64,000 nucleotides of DNA from an uncultured Flavobacteriaceae bacterium. GTDB taxonomy: Bacteria > Bacteroidota > Bacteroidia > Flavobacteriales > Flavobacteriaceae. Below, piece by piece: positions 28,628-39,445 of the stretch. A program made the position numbers and the translations under genes. The stretch is taken from positions 548,501-612,500 of the forward strand of contig CANKZQ010000001.1 of NCBI GenBank assembly GCA_947488345.1, given 5' to 3'. Positions within the stretch are counted from its first letter, which is position 1, and every line of letters starts with the position of its first letter. Under the pieces are notes generated by a model that searched no databases, was not told where the DNA came from, and saw only the letters and a program-made list of their open reading frames with translations.

Positions 28628-28635
28628 TATATTTG
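28628..28635 (+). promoter_or_regulatory. -7 box (TATATTTG) of the candidate small RNA
   Basis: TATATTTG is a full match to TAnnTTTG. It lies 4 bp before the first base of an 11-bp closing stem; no correctly spaced -33 TTG is seen. Confidence 0.45.
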
Positions 28636-28638
28636 ACT

Positions 28639-28853
28639 TGTAAAATCTAGGTTTGAATTAAAATTATCCCTTTTTTTTTATTTGCTATGAAATAGCACAC
28701 TATGAGCTTATTTAGATTTTACAACTAACGAGAAATCGTTTTTTAAATAGCGTTTTTGATAAAATTTCATAATCAAGTGTTTAGCGCACAATTAAGATAA
28801 AATTTATTATTAAAAACGTTTCCTAAGCACCTTATTTTCCCGATAAGGTGCTT
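28639..28853 (+). ncRNA. Candidate structured small RNA upstream of icd
   Basis: Between a -7 box (28628-28635) and a terminator (28825-28857) there is no open reading frame but clear pairing. TGTAAAATCTA (28639-28649) is complementary to TAGATTTTACA (28713-28723), closing a 63-nt loop that contains the hairpin GCTAT-GAA-ATAGC (28684-28696). Next comes AACGA-GAAA-TCGTT followed by six T, which may itself be a terminator giving a shorter RNA of about 105 nt. The closing stem would be at the RNA's 5' end. I cannot assign it to a known family; the existence of the RNA is inferred from structure and signals only. Confidence 0.4.
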
Positions 28854-28857
28854 TTTC
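28825..28857 (+). terminator. Terminator before icd
   Basis: Perfect 11-bp arms AAGCACCTTAT and ATAAGGTGCTT with a 7-nt loop are followed by TTT. It ends a transcript that must begin in the gene-free region or read through from rplS. Confidence 0.7.
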
Positions 28858-28909
28858 ATGTAAAGAATACTTCAATTTTTATATACATACAGCATGTACA
28901 TATAAATAC

Positions 28910-28917
28910 TATATTTG
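28910..28917 (+). promoter_or_regulatory. -7 box (TATATTTG) of icd
   Basis: TATATTTG lies 32 bp before the icd ATG. It follows a terminator, so icd is transcribed independently. Confidence 0.5.
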
Positions 28918-28934
28918 CATCACTAAAATTTTAA

Positions 28935-31175
<2,241 letters not shown>

Positions 31176-31197
31176 ATAGTATTCCTTCGGATATCAT

Positions 31198-31236
31198 AAA
31201 AAAAGCAGGTTAACATTTCGTTACCTGCTTTTTTTA
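31198..31236 (+). terminator. Terminator of icd
   Basis: Arms around AAGCAGGT and ACCTGCTT, with flanking A and T runs, lie 22 bp after the icd stop. Confidence 0.82.
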
Positions 31237-31405
31237 ACTAACTAATTCAACATCTAATCTTATAAAACCTACTTTTTCTTTGTTTCTCTTTAATGCTTCT
31301 ACACTTATATGACACCAAGTTTTTAGAAAAGTCACATTTCCAAATTAATTTTCTCAAAAAAATAATATTTAACAGTTCCTAAACACTTCTTATTAGCCTT
31401 TTTTA

Positions 31406-31413
31406 TAGCTTTG
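31406..31413 (+). promoter_or_regulatory. -7 box (TAGCTTTG) of the TonB receptor gene
   Basis: TAGCTTTG fits TAnnTTTG. The predicted transcript starts just before 31424, which favours the downstream ATG at 31469 as start codon. Confidence 0.4.
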
Positions 31414-31468
31414 GCAAAAGAGCGTGATGAACGCGATCAGTAAACATATCTTAGGTAAATTACCATCT

Positions 31469-33841
31469 ATGAATAGTATAAAAAAAATTCTTTTTTTAAC
31501 TACCTTTTTATTAACTCTTTCTCTTTTTTCTCAAGAAAAATTTACACTTAGTGGTACTATAACCGAACAAAAAAGTAATGAAACACTTATTGGAGTTACA
31601 ATTCTGTTTCCAGAACTACAAACGGGCACGACCACGAATGAATATGGTTTCTACTCCATCACTTTGCCCGAAGGCACGTATAATGTTGTGGTCAGTTACG
31701 TAGGGTTTAATGATATTACCGAAAGCATCTCGCTAACGCAAAACATCACCAAAAACTTTAGCCTTACTGAATCTTCTGAAACCTTAAATGAAGTTGTAAT
31801 TAAAAAGAATATCGAGAAATTAAATATTAGAACTCCTCAAATGAGTGTAAATGCACTCACCTCCTCCACGATAAAACAAATACCTGTTGTCTTAGGTGAA
31901 TCTGATATCATCAAATCGATCACCTTATTACCAGGCGTTACAAATGCGGGCGAAGGCTCTTCTGGCTTTAATGTGCGCGGTGGAGCCGCAGATCAAAATC
32001 TAATCTTACTTGATGAGGCAACCATTTACAATTCTTCACATTTATTTGGTTTCTTTTCTGTCTTTAATCCAGATGCTATCAAAGATATAAAACTATACAA
32101 AGGTGGTATTCCTGCTCGATATGGTGGTAGAGTTTCTTCGGTATTAGATATTTATCAGAAAGAAGGTAATAATAAAGAATTTCACGCTAATGGTGGTGTT
32201 GGTATTGTATCGAGTCGATTACTGGTTGAAGGGCCCTTAAAAAAAGAGAAGGGATCATTTTTATTGGGCGGACGAAGTTCTTACGCACATTTGTTTTTGC
32301 CATTATTTGACAATAATAATGTGGCCTATTTCTATGATTTGAACACCAAATTGAGTTATAAATTAAATCCACGGAATAATATTTACCTCTCTGGGTATTT
32401 CGGTCGAGATGTATTTAGAATTTCTGATAGTTTTGATAATACTTATGGAAACACCTTGGTGAATTTTAGGTGGAATCACTTATTTTCAGATAAATTATTC
32501 TCGAATTTATCTCTTATTTATTCTGATTATTATTATGGTTTAAAATTGAACTTCGTCGAATTTGATTGGAATTCAGGTATTCAAAATTTTAATGTAAAAT
32601 ATGATTTGAAACATTATATCAGTGATACCTTTAAGCTGCAATACGGACTCAATAGTATTTATCATAAATTCAACCCGGGAGAAATTAAACCTTCGACACC
32701 CACTTCTGGAATCAATCGCAAAAAATTAATTGATAAATATGCCTTTGAAAATGCCCTGTATATCGACGCAGAACACAAGTTATCAAAAAAATTATCAGTC
32801 TCATATGGCCTACGATTTAGCACTTTTTCAAGGTTAGGCCAAGATGAATTAAACAGTTATGCAAATGACCAACCAGTCGTTTTCAATGAAGATTTTCAAA
32901 TTTATGAACAAGCGACCCCAATAGGTGTAGAAACATTTAAGCCAAGTGATGTTATCGCCTCATTTAGTAATTTTGAACCCAGAGCCTCTCTATCTTATCA
33001 GTTAAACAATTCATCATCTATAAAAGCAAGCTATAATAGACTCAGTCAATATTTACATTTACTATCAAATACCAGTTCACCGACTCCATTGGATATTTGG
33101 ACGCCGAGCGGGAAATATGTAAAGCCGCAGTTATTAGATCAAATAGCAGTGGGTTATTTTCGAAATTTTAATGCTGATTTCTCTTTAGAGATTGAAAGTT
33201 TTTATAAGACTATAAAAAACAGAATTGATTATATTGATGGTGCCGATTTAATTGCGAATGATGCAATCGAACGCGTGATTTTGAATGGTGAAGCCCGTGC
33301 ATACGGTTTAGAGATTCTATTGCGTAAAAGTGAAGGAAGGTTTAAAGGCTGGTTAGCCTATACACTTTCAAAATCAGAGCAGTTAACTGCCGGAAGAACG
33401 GCATCCGAACTAGGCATCAACAATGGAGATTGGTATAGCACACCTTATGACAAAACACATGACATCTCAATTACAGGAAGTTACGAATTGTCAAAAAAAT
33501 GGAAATTAAATTCCAATTTTCTATTTCAAACTGGGCAGCCCACGACCTATCCGAATGGTCAATATGTTTATAATGGAATTACAGTGCCTAGTTTTAGCAA
33601 TCGAAATGCGGATAGATTGCCAGCTTATCATCGTTTAGATGTTTCGATGAATTACACGCCGAAACCTTCGAAAAACAACGGTTGGCAAAGCGAATGGGTG
33701 TTTGGTATTTACAATATTTATAATCGTAAAAATGCCGCTTCTATTTCATTTGATCGCAACAATGAGACGGGTAGAAATGAAGCAACACGATTGTCTATTT
33801 TCGGAATTATCCCTTCTGTATCTTATAATTTTAAATTTTAA
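31469..33841 (+). CDS. TonB-dependent receptor with carboxypeptidase-like regulatory domain
   Basis: From 31469 the protein has 790 residues with a signal peptide (MNSIKKILFLTTFLLTLSLFS). The N-terminal carboxypeptidase-D-like domain (LSGTITEQKSNETLIGVTI) is followed by the plug domain (GFNVRGGAADQNLILLDEA) and a 22-strand-type outer-membrane barrel ending YNFKF. Such receptors import ligands with TonB energy. It is smaller than SusC proteins and is paired with a DUF4249 lipoprotein 2 bp downstream rather than a SusD. The substrate is unknown. An upstream in-frame ATG at 31424 would add residues before the signal peptide and is unlikely. Confidence 0.93.
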   Translation: MNSIKKILFLTTFLLTLSLFSQEKFTLSGTITEQKSNETLIGVTILFPELQTGTTTNEYGFYSITLPEGTYNVVVSYVGFNDITESISLTQNITKNFSLTESSETLNEVVIKKNIEKLNIRTPQMSVNALTSSTIKQIPVVLGESDIIKSITLLPGVTNAGEGSSGFNVRGGAADQNLILLDEATIYNSSHLFGFFSVFNPDAIKDIKLYKGGIPARYGGRVSSVLDIYQKEGNNKEFHANGGVGIVSSRLLVEGPLKKEKGSFLLGGRSSYAHLFLPLFDNNNVAYFYDLNTKLSYKLNPRNNIYLSGYFGRDVFRISDSFDNTYGNTLVNFRWNHLFSDKLFSNLSLIYSDYYYGLKLNFVEFDWNSGIQNFNVKYDLKHYISDTFKLQYGLNSIYHKFNPGEIKPSTPTSGINRKKLIDKYAFENALYIDAEHKLSKKLSVSYGLRFSTFSRLGQDELNSYANDQPVVFNEDFQIYEQATPIGVETFKPSDVIASFSNFEPRASLSYQLNNSSSIKASYNRLSQYLHLLSNTSSPTPLDIWTPSGKYVKPQLLDQIAVGYFRNFNADFSLEIESFYKTIKNRIDYIDGADLIANDAIERVILNGEARAYGLEILLRKSEGRFKGWLAYTLSKSEQLTAGRTASELGINNGDWYSTPYDKTHDISITGSYELSKKWKLNSNFLFQTGQPTTYPNGQYVYNGITVPSFSNRNADRLPAYHRLDVSMNYTPKPSKNNGWQSEWVFGIYNIYNRKNAASISFDRNNETGRNEATRLSIFGIIPSVSYNFKF

Positions 33842-33843
33842 CG

Positions 33844-34653
33844 ATGAGAAAATTATATTACATAGTTATATTAAGCTTCCTGATGATCTCCTGTGAAGAT
33901 GTCATAGATGTTGACGTTCCAAATGCACCACCAAGACTTGTGGTTGATGCCTCCATCAATTGGTTCAAAGGAACATTAGGAAATGAACAATTTATAAAAT
34001 TGACATTATCTGCTCCGTATTTCGATGAAAATGTGCCACCAGCTAATGATGCTCTCGTGACCATAACCAATGAAAATAATGTGGTCTTTAATTTTATCGA
34101 GGTTGATAACACAGGAATTTATACGAACAGTAACTTTGCACCAGAAATTGATGCATCATACACCTTAAATATCAGTTACAATGGTGAAACCTATTCAGCA
34201 ACAGAAACATTAAAATCTGTGAGTTCTGTCGATATGATTGAACAAAAGAATGATGGGGGGTTCTCTGGTGAGGAAATAGAAATCAAAGCCTTTTATACTG
34301 ATCCTGCGAACGAAGAAAATTTCTATTTTTATCAATTTCAAACGGATACTGATACTTCTTCAGAAGTTTATGACGATGAATTCACAAATGGAAACCAGAT
34401 TTTTGCATTTTACTCGGATGAAGATTTAGAAGCTGGAAATGAATTGACAATTACCAATTATGGTATCTCTCAACGTTTTTATGAGTTTATGTTCATTCTG
34501 TTACAGCAGAGTGGCACAGATGGTGGTGGACCATTCGAAACCCAACCTGCTACCGTTCGAGGGAATTGTATAAATGAAACAAATCCCGCAAATTTTCCTT
34601 TTGGATACTTTAGGCTGTCTCAAGCGGATACTATTACGTACACAGTTCAATAA
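33844..34653 (+). CDS. DUF4249 lipoprotein, partner of the TonB receptor
   Basis: The 269-residue protein has the lipoprotein signal MRKLYYIVILSFLMISCED (Cys17), then VIDVDVPNAPPRLVVDASI, the usual DUF4249 opening. It ends with GNCINETNPANFPFGYFRLSQA, also typical. DUF4249 proteins are regularly encoded directly after TonB receptors of this size and are presumed surface lipoproteins that assist uptake; no function is proven. It is in one operon with the receptor. Confidence 0.92.
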   Translation: MRKLYYIVILSFLMISCEDVIDVDVPNAPPRLVVDASINWFKGTLGNEQFIKLTLSAPYFDENVPPANDALVTITNENNVVFNFIEVDNTGIYTNSNFAPEIDASYTLNISYNGETYSATETLKSVSSVDMIEQKNDGGFSGEEIEIKAFYTDPANEENFYFYQFQTDTDTSSEVYDDEFTNGNQIFAFYSDEDLEAGNELTITNYGISQRFYEFMFILLQQSGTDGGGPFETQPATVRGNCINETNPANFPFGYFRLSQADTITYTVQ

Positions 34654-34672
34654 TTACTTAGCTTACTTGCGA

Positions 34673-34701
34673 TTGTATCAATTCTAAAATTTGTATTTTT
34701 G
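34673..34701 (+). promoter_or_regulatory. Promoter of murQ (TTG-n18-TATTTTTG)
   Basis: TTG (34673-34675) and TATTTTTG (34694-34701) are 18 bp apart. The box ends 4 bp before the murQ ATG. Confidence 0.65.
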
Positions 34702-34705
34702 AAAT

Positions 34706-35518
34706 ATGAGCTTCACAAAAATTACTGAACAATCTTCAAACTTCAATGACTTAGAGAAAATGTCGGTTATTGAGCTATTAAGCAACATGAACCAAGAAGA
34801 TCAAACGGTTGCTCTTGCCGTTCAAAAAGTAATTCCTGCTATTGAAAAATTGGTCAATGAGATCGTTCCAAAATTGAAAAATGGAGGCCGTCTTTTTTAT
34901 ATTGGGGCGGGTACAAGTGGGCGTCTCGGTATTTTGGATGCTTCAGAATGTCCTCCAACTTTTGGCGTTTCACATGATGTTGTTATTGGATTGATTGCGG
35001 GAGGTGATGATGCTATACGAAAAGCGGTAGAAAATGCTGAGGACTCTACTAGTCAAGGCTGGCAAGATTTAAAAGCACATCATATAACAGAAAATGATGT
35101 AGTGGTAGGTATTGCTGCATCTGGTACTACCCCGTATGTGGTAGCCGCCTTAGAAGAGGCAAATAAGCATCATGTTATTACTGGTGCGATCACTATGAAC
35201 GCAGGAAGTCCGTTAGCTTTGGTCGCGAACTACCCTATAGCTTGTGTTGTAGGACCAGAATTTGTGACTGGCAGTTCACGCATGAAAGCAGGAACTGCGC
35301 AAAAAATGATTTTGAACATGATTTCCACTTCCACCATGATCCAACTTGGTAAAGTAAAAGGAAATAAAATGGTAGATATGCAACTGTCTAACGAAAAATT
35401 GGTCGATCGTGGTACGAGAATGCTAATGGAAGCATTGCATATTGATAAAAAAACAGCAAATACGTTATTATTAGAGCATGGCAGTGTAAGAAACGCAATT
35501 AACAACTATCAGCAATGA
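34706..35518 (+). CDS. murQ: N-acetylmuramic acid 6-phosphate etherase MurQ
   Basis: The 270-residue SIS-domain protein has the family core YIGAGTSGRLGILDASECPPTFG-like segment near residues 64-86, with the catalytic Glu in SECPP, and VTGSSRMKAGTAQKM. It cleaves the lactyl ether of MurNAc-6-phosphate during peptidoglycan recycling. The last 4 bp overlap a small membrane protein gene, which in turn overlaps an ATP-grasp gene, so the three form one unit. Confidence 0.96.
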   Translation: MSFTKITEQSSNFNDLEKMSVIELLSNMNQEDQTVALAVQKVIPAIEKLVNEIVPKLKNGGRLFYIGAGTSGRLGILDASECPPTFGVSHDVVIGLIAGGDDAIRKAVENAEDSTSQGWQDLKAHHITENDVVVGIAASGTTPYVVAALEEANKHHVITGAITMNAGSPLALVANYPIACVVGPEFVTGSSRMKAGTAQKMILNMISTSTMIQLGKVKGNKMVDMQLSNEKLVDRGTRMLMEALHIDKKTANTLLLEHGSVRNAINNYQQ

Positions 35519-35742
35519 GTTCAGAAAAAACCCCCATATCAAAAGGCTTATCCTATTTGGCGCTTGCCTTACCATTTCTTTTTGGAGCTCCAATTGTTCT
35601 ATCAATTGGTTTTACAGCATTAAGAAAAGATGGTATTTATTTTATTTTGATTATCGGAATTATACTGGTGCTCGTAGCTATGATCATTACAGCTCTTGCA
35701 GTAAAACTAATTACGAAGTCTTTTTTTGATAAAGATAAATGA
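35515..35742 (+). CDS. Small two-helix membrane protein (DUF6095-like)
   Basis: The 75-residue protein has two membrane helices (about residues 12-34 and 41-65) with a short loop FTALRKDGIY, and ends in charged FFDKDK. I recall the same kind of protein next to murQ in other flavobacteria, annotated DUF6095; the match is from memory. It overlaps both neighbours by 4 bp, so it is a real, co-translated gene. Confidence 0.8.
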   Translation: MSSEKTPISKGLSYLALALPFLFGAPIVLSIGFTALRKDGIYFILIIGIILVLVAMIITALAVKLITKSFFDKDK

Positions 35743-36794
35743 AAACCAAAACCTTTCTAACTAAACTCACCAAATGGGAATATTGGCCTACATATATGTT
35801 TTATGTACCTATTATACCCTACTATTTATATCGTGCACTTCGCGCCAGGCATTTAGTATTTTATCTAGCTACAAATCCAGGAATTAAATACTCTGGAAAT
35901 GGCACGGAGTCTAAATATAAGACCATCCTTTTAATCCCTGAAAAACATAGACCTAAAACAGTATTTGTTAAAGTAGGCGAAGATTTCGACATTATAAAAG
36001 CTAACATTGAAAACGAAGGGATCTCGTTTCCATTAATTGCCAAACCTGATGTGGGGTTTAGAGGATTTCTCGTTCAAAAAATTGATGACTTAGAAGGGCT
36101 TAAAAAATACTTCGAAACTTATGATGTTGATGTGATTATTCAAGAATTTATAGCCTATAAAAATGAATGCGGTATTTTATACTCAAGAATACCTGGGAAT
36201 TCTAACGGCGAAATTACTTCTGTAACATTGAAAAAGTTTTTGACCGTTACCGGAGATGGTACCTCCACAATTTCAGAGCTTATTTTGAATGATAGTCGAG
36301 CCTGTGTGTATTATGATTATTTAAAGGCCATCCATAAAGAACATATGAACGCAATCCTAGCTCAAGATCAGGAGGAAGTTATTTCTGTTATCGGAAATCA
36401 TGCTAGAGGCACTCAATTCATCAATGGCAATCACTTAATTGATGATGAGCTAACCACCATGTTAGATGCTCTGAATCAGCAAATCGAGGGATGGTTTTAT
36501 GGTAGATTGGATATAAAATATGACACTTTCGAGAAAGTTAAAAAGGGAGAGGACTTTAAAATATTAGAGATCAATGGTATCATTGCAGAACCCACACATA
36601 TTTACGATCCAACGACTGGAGCTACTTATTTTGGCGCTTTAAAATCATTAAAAAGACATTGGGGTATTATCAGTGAAATTGCCATAGCCAATCACAAAAA
36701 AAATAATGTTCGTTACCCAAAGATACTTCCCTATTTAAAAGATATTGCTTGGCTAAGAACCTATTCTAAAAAACTAAAAAGGCTCAATAAATAA
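35739..36794 (+). CDS. ATP-grasp domain protein (D-Ala-D-Ala ligase-like)
   Basis: The 351-residue protein has a membrane-associating N-terminus (WPTYMFYVPIIPYYLYRAL). The ATP-grasp core follows, with FPLIAKPDVGFRGFLV as the lysine-containing nucleotide loop, VIIQEFI, then YGRLDIKYDT and LEINGIIAEPTHIYDP as magnesium-binding residues. ATP-grasp enzymes join a carboxylate to an amine or thiol. The neighbourhood (murQ) suggests cell-wall recycling, but the substrate is not known. The terminator overlaps its stop codon. Confidence 0.85.
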   Translation: MKTKTFLTKLTKWEYWPTYMFYVPIIPYYLYRALRARHLVFYLATNPGIKYSGNGTESKYKTILLIPEKHRPKTVFVKVGEDFDIIKANIENEGISFPLIAKPDVGFRGFLVQKIDDLEGLKKYFETYDVDVIIQEFIAYKNECGILYSRIPGNSNGEITSVTLKKFLTVTGDGTSTISELILNDSRACVYYDYLKAIHKEHMNAILAQDQEEVISVIGNHARGTQFINGNHLIDDELTTMLDALNQQIEGWFYGRLDIKYDTFEKVKKGEDFKILEINGIIAEPTHIYDPTTGATYFGALKSLKRHWGIISEIAIANHKKNNVRYPKILPYLKDIAWLRTYSKKLKRLNK

Positions 36795-36808
36795 ATATTG
36801 AGCCTTTT
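36777..36808 (+). terminator. Terminator overlapping the ATP-grasp stop codon
   Basis: Perfect 13-bp arms (36777-36789 and 36796-36808) with a 6-nt loop containing the stop codon, then a T run. It may also serve the convergent DinB-like gene. Confidence 0.82.
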
Positions 36809-36826
36809 AAATATGTCTAATTTATG

Positions 36827-37324
36827 CTACGCTTCTTGTTTCTTACATCTTGGCGTTGAAGGGTTGTATCCAAAATCTGCATCGGGTAATTCAATTCCTA
36901 AATTGCATATGATATATCCGATGCTTGCAAAGTGATGAATTGTATGACTGTGTGCTTGTATCAACAGCGAAGCTAGAGTATAATTCGCAGTGACCATGCC
37001 TAAACCAAGATCATCTGTAACCGCTACCTTCTGATCTAAATCTATGGTCTTAAAATCCTTTAATTTCTCTATTGTATCTTCGAAATAGGCCAATCCAAAA
37101 GCTGTTTTCTCTTCGGCCAATTGATTTCTTTTTCTTGCCGTAAGGTCTATGTGCTTGTGCTCTAATCCACTGAAAATACAATCAAAAACATCGAGTATAT
37201 GGCGCATATGTCCTCCAATACTAGAATGATAGGGCTGTACAGTAGTATCGCTATATTGAGTATCACTTATAGAATTTAATAATCTAACGCCTCTGTTTAG
37301 ATTTTGCTCAATAGCATCTATCAT
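36827..37324 (-). CDS. DinB family protein
   Basis: The 165-residue four-helix protein has the metal-binding histidines expected of the DinB/YfiT fold: GGHMRHILDV (around residue 40) and QAHSHTIHHFASIGYI (around 128). Members act as thiol-dependent transferases or hydrolases in some bacteria, but most are uncharacterised. It has a single -7 box upstream and no operon partner. Confidence 0.85.
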   Translation of the reverse strand: MIDAIEQNLNRGVRLLNSISDTQYSDTTVQPYHSSIGGHMRHILDVFDCIFSGLEHKHIDLTARKRNQLAEEKTAFGLAYFEDTIEKLKDFKTIDLDQKVAVTDDLGLGMVTANYTLASLLIQAHSHTIHHFASIGYIICNLGIELPDADFGYNPSTPRCKKQEA

Positions 37325-37356
37325 AATTTATTACATTAATATTAATCGGTTAGTCG

Positions 37357-37364
37357 CAAATATA
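37357..37364 (-). promoter_or_regulatory. -7 box (TATATTTG) of the DinB-like gene
   Basis: TATATTTG on the minus strand ends 32 bp before the ATG. Confidence 0.5.
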
Positions 37365-37420
37365 ATAATTAATTTACGTCAACCTTACTAATCTTATTGA
37401 GGATATTAAAAAATATTAAC

Positions 37421-37447
37421 AAAAAAGGGTATCTCCATACCCTTTTT
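37421..37447 (-). terminator. Terminator of the long SulP gene
   Basis: Perfect 11-bp arms AAAAAGGGTAT and ATACCCTTTTT with a CTCC loop lie 29 bp past the sulP stop; a T run follows on the minus strand. Confidence 0.85.
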
Positions 37448-37476
37448 AAATAATTTCATAATCTCTAGATACATTT

Positions 37477-39348
37477 TTAGGATGTAACTTCATCTTTTAC
37501 ATTAACCTTAACCCAATCTAAACATCCTTCAAAGTCTTCAAAAATATGTTCCGCAGGAATAAAATCTGGAATAATATCAATTCTCTCCATCATATATCTA
37601 GGTTGTTGAAGTAAGCCTACAAAAAGCACTTCCACGTCTTTACTTTTCAGATCTTGTAGCATATCTTCCATAGCATAAAGACCAGATTGATCCATATATT
37701 GCATCCTATCTAAACGCATAATTACCGTTGAAGCTGTATCTGGGATTTGTAATGCTAACGCTTGGAAATCACTTGTCGATCCAAAAAATAACGGTCCTTT
37801 GATATGTTTTATAAATACTTCTTCCTTCAATTCGATTGGAAAACTTTTTTCATCTGCCCATGCTTTCTCTTTTCCTAACGATTTTACATCAGAACGTTCT
37901 GCTGTCAAATCCCCAATTTTTTTCATGAACATTAAGGATGCAATGACTAGCCCAATACCTACGGCAAATACCAAATCCCAAAAAGATGATAATACTAAAA
38001 CAACCAGCATTATTAAAACTTCAGAGCTTAGTTTAAATGGCCCAAGTTTTATATCTTTTGGCAAACTCGGAATTGCTTTTAAACCTTTGTAATCCATCAC
38101 ACCAATTCCCACAGTTATTAATATTCCGGCAAGTACAGCTGCTGGGATTTTAGAGGCAAGCGGCGCGATCGCCAACAAAATAACAAATAGTAAAATACCC
38201 GCTATCATACCAGAAAGTTTTGTTTTACCCCCCGAATTAATATTTACTACAGTACGAATAGTTGCTCCTGCACCAGGAATACCTCCGAATAATGCGGCAA
38301 TACTGTTTCCAATACCTTGACCAATTAATTCTTTATTTGGTTTGTGTTTCGTCTTTGTCATATTATCTGCTACAATACTCGTTAACAACGAATCTATCGC
38401 TCCTAATAATGACAATGCTAGGGCGGTAAAAATGTAAGGCTGTATACTACCCAAACTAAAATTGGTAAATATCTCGGCCTTAAATTCAGGCAGTCCTTCA
38501 GGAATTTTCGGAATAGGTCTATAGTCGAGTTTTGCCAATATCGCTATGGCCGACATGACCACAAGTGCCACCAAAGTACTGGGCACTTTAGTCGTTATAC
38601 GCTTGAAACCATAAATTATAATAATGGTACCAAGTGCGAGAATTACTTCTAGCCAGTTAATATTTCCCAAAGCTCTAGGGAGCACTTTTATAGCACCAAG
38701 CACACCAGAAGCATTTTTAGCCGCCAATGTTTGCGATTCTTTTAATATATCGGCTTGTGTAATTTTTTCTGCTCTACTGATAGTCTCTTTAAAATCTTCT
38801 AACACCAATATATCCTCAGCAGCTTCTTCTTTCAAGATGTTTTCTAGAATAACTTCCTCAGCTTGAGGTTTGAATTGTTGTACATATTCTGCATCTTCTT
38901 TAGGATAATACCCTAGCGAAGGTAAAATTTGTGTCACTAAAATAATCACACCGATGGCAGTCATAAAACCGGAAACAACGGGATACGGTATATACCGTAT
39001 GTATTTACCCAGTCCGATAGCTCCTAGACCAATTTGCATGATTCCGGCTAATAAGAATACCGTTAAAATTGCGGGCAACGCTTTGTTAACATCACCGTCA
39101 TTAGCGGCAATTATACCAGCTATAATTACCATACTTACAGCAGTCATGGGCGCCGTAGGACCAGATATCTGTGTATTGGTACCACCAAACAGAGCTGCAA
39201 AGAAACTAATGAATATTGCTCCATATAAACCGGCACTTGGCCCTAAGCCTGATGAAACACCAAATGCCAAGGCTAACGGTAATGCCACAATTCCTGCGGT
39301 AATTCCACCAAATGCATCTCCTCTGATATTTGAAAATAGTTTTTTCAT
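37477..39348 (-). CDS. SulP family anion transporter with STAS domain (long form)
   Basis: From the ATG at 39348 the protein has 623 residues: about 12 membrane segments starting GGITAGIVALPLALAFGVSSG, the family motif around ISGPTAPMTAV, and a C-terminal STAS domain (GPLFFGSTSDFQAL ... DQSGLYAMEDML). SulP proteins carry sulfate, bicarbonate or other anions, usually with sodium or protons. The neighbouring carbonic anhydrase and second SulP gene favour bicarbonate. A charged insert of about 70 residues (YYPKEDAEYVQQF to KNASGVL) interrupts the membrane domain. The frame opens at 39390, but that region overlaps the neighbour's terminator. Confidence 0.93.
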   Translation of the reverse strand: MKKLFSNIRGDAFGGITAGIVALPLALAFGVSSGLGPSAGLYGAIFISFFAALFGGTNTQISGPTAPMTAVSMVIIAGIIAANDGDVNKALPAILTVFLLAGIMQIGLGAIGLGKYIRYIPYPVVSGFMTAIGVIILVTQILPSLGYYPKEDAEYVQQFKPQAEEVILENILKEEAAEDILVLEDFKETISRAEKITQADILKESQTLAAKNASGVLGAIKVLPRALGNINWLEVILALGTIIIIYGFKRITTKVPSTLVALVVMSAIAILAKLDYRPIPKIPEGLPEFKAEIFTNFSLGSIQPYIFTALALSLLGAIDSLLTSIVADNMTKTKHKPNKELIGQGIGNSIAALFGGIPGAGATIRTVVNINSGGKTKLSGMIAGILLFVILLAIAPLASKIPAAVLAGILITVGIGVMDYKGLKAIPSLPKDIKLGPFKLSSEVLIMLVVLVLSSFWDLVFAVGIGLVIASLMFMKKIGDLTAERSDVKSLGKEKAWADEKSFPIELKEEVFIKHIKGPLFFGSTSDFQALALQIPDTASTVIMRLDRMQYMDQSGLYAMEDMLQDLKSKDVEVLFVGLLQQPRYMMERIDIIPDFIPAEHIFEDFEGCLDWVKVNVKDEVTS

Positions 39349-39392
39349 TTTATTTCTTTTTAGAACCCACAAGTTAGTTTTTATTGGCAAAA

Positions 39393-39427
39393 AAAAAAAC
39401 CAAAACTAAAAAGTATTGGTTTTTTTT
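39393..39427 (-). terminator. Terminator between the DUF2490 gene and the long sulP
   Basis: Arms AAAAACCAA and TTGGTTTTT are followed by a long T run on the minus strand, just after the DUF2490 stop. It separates the 40-43 kb operon from sulP, perhaps only partly. Confidence 0.7.
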
Positions 39428-39445
39428 ATAATTGGCGTAATTTTT

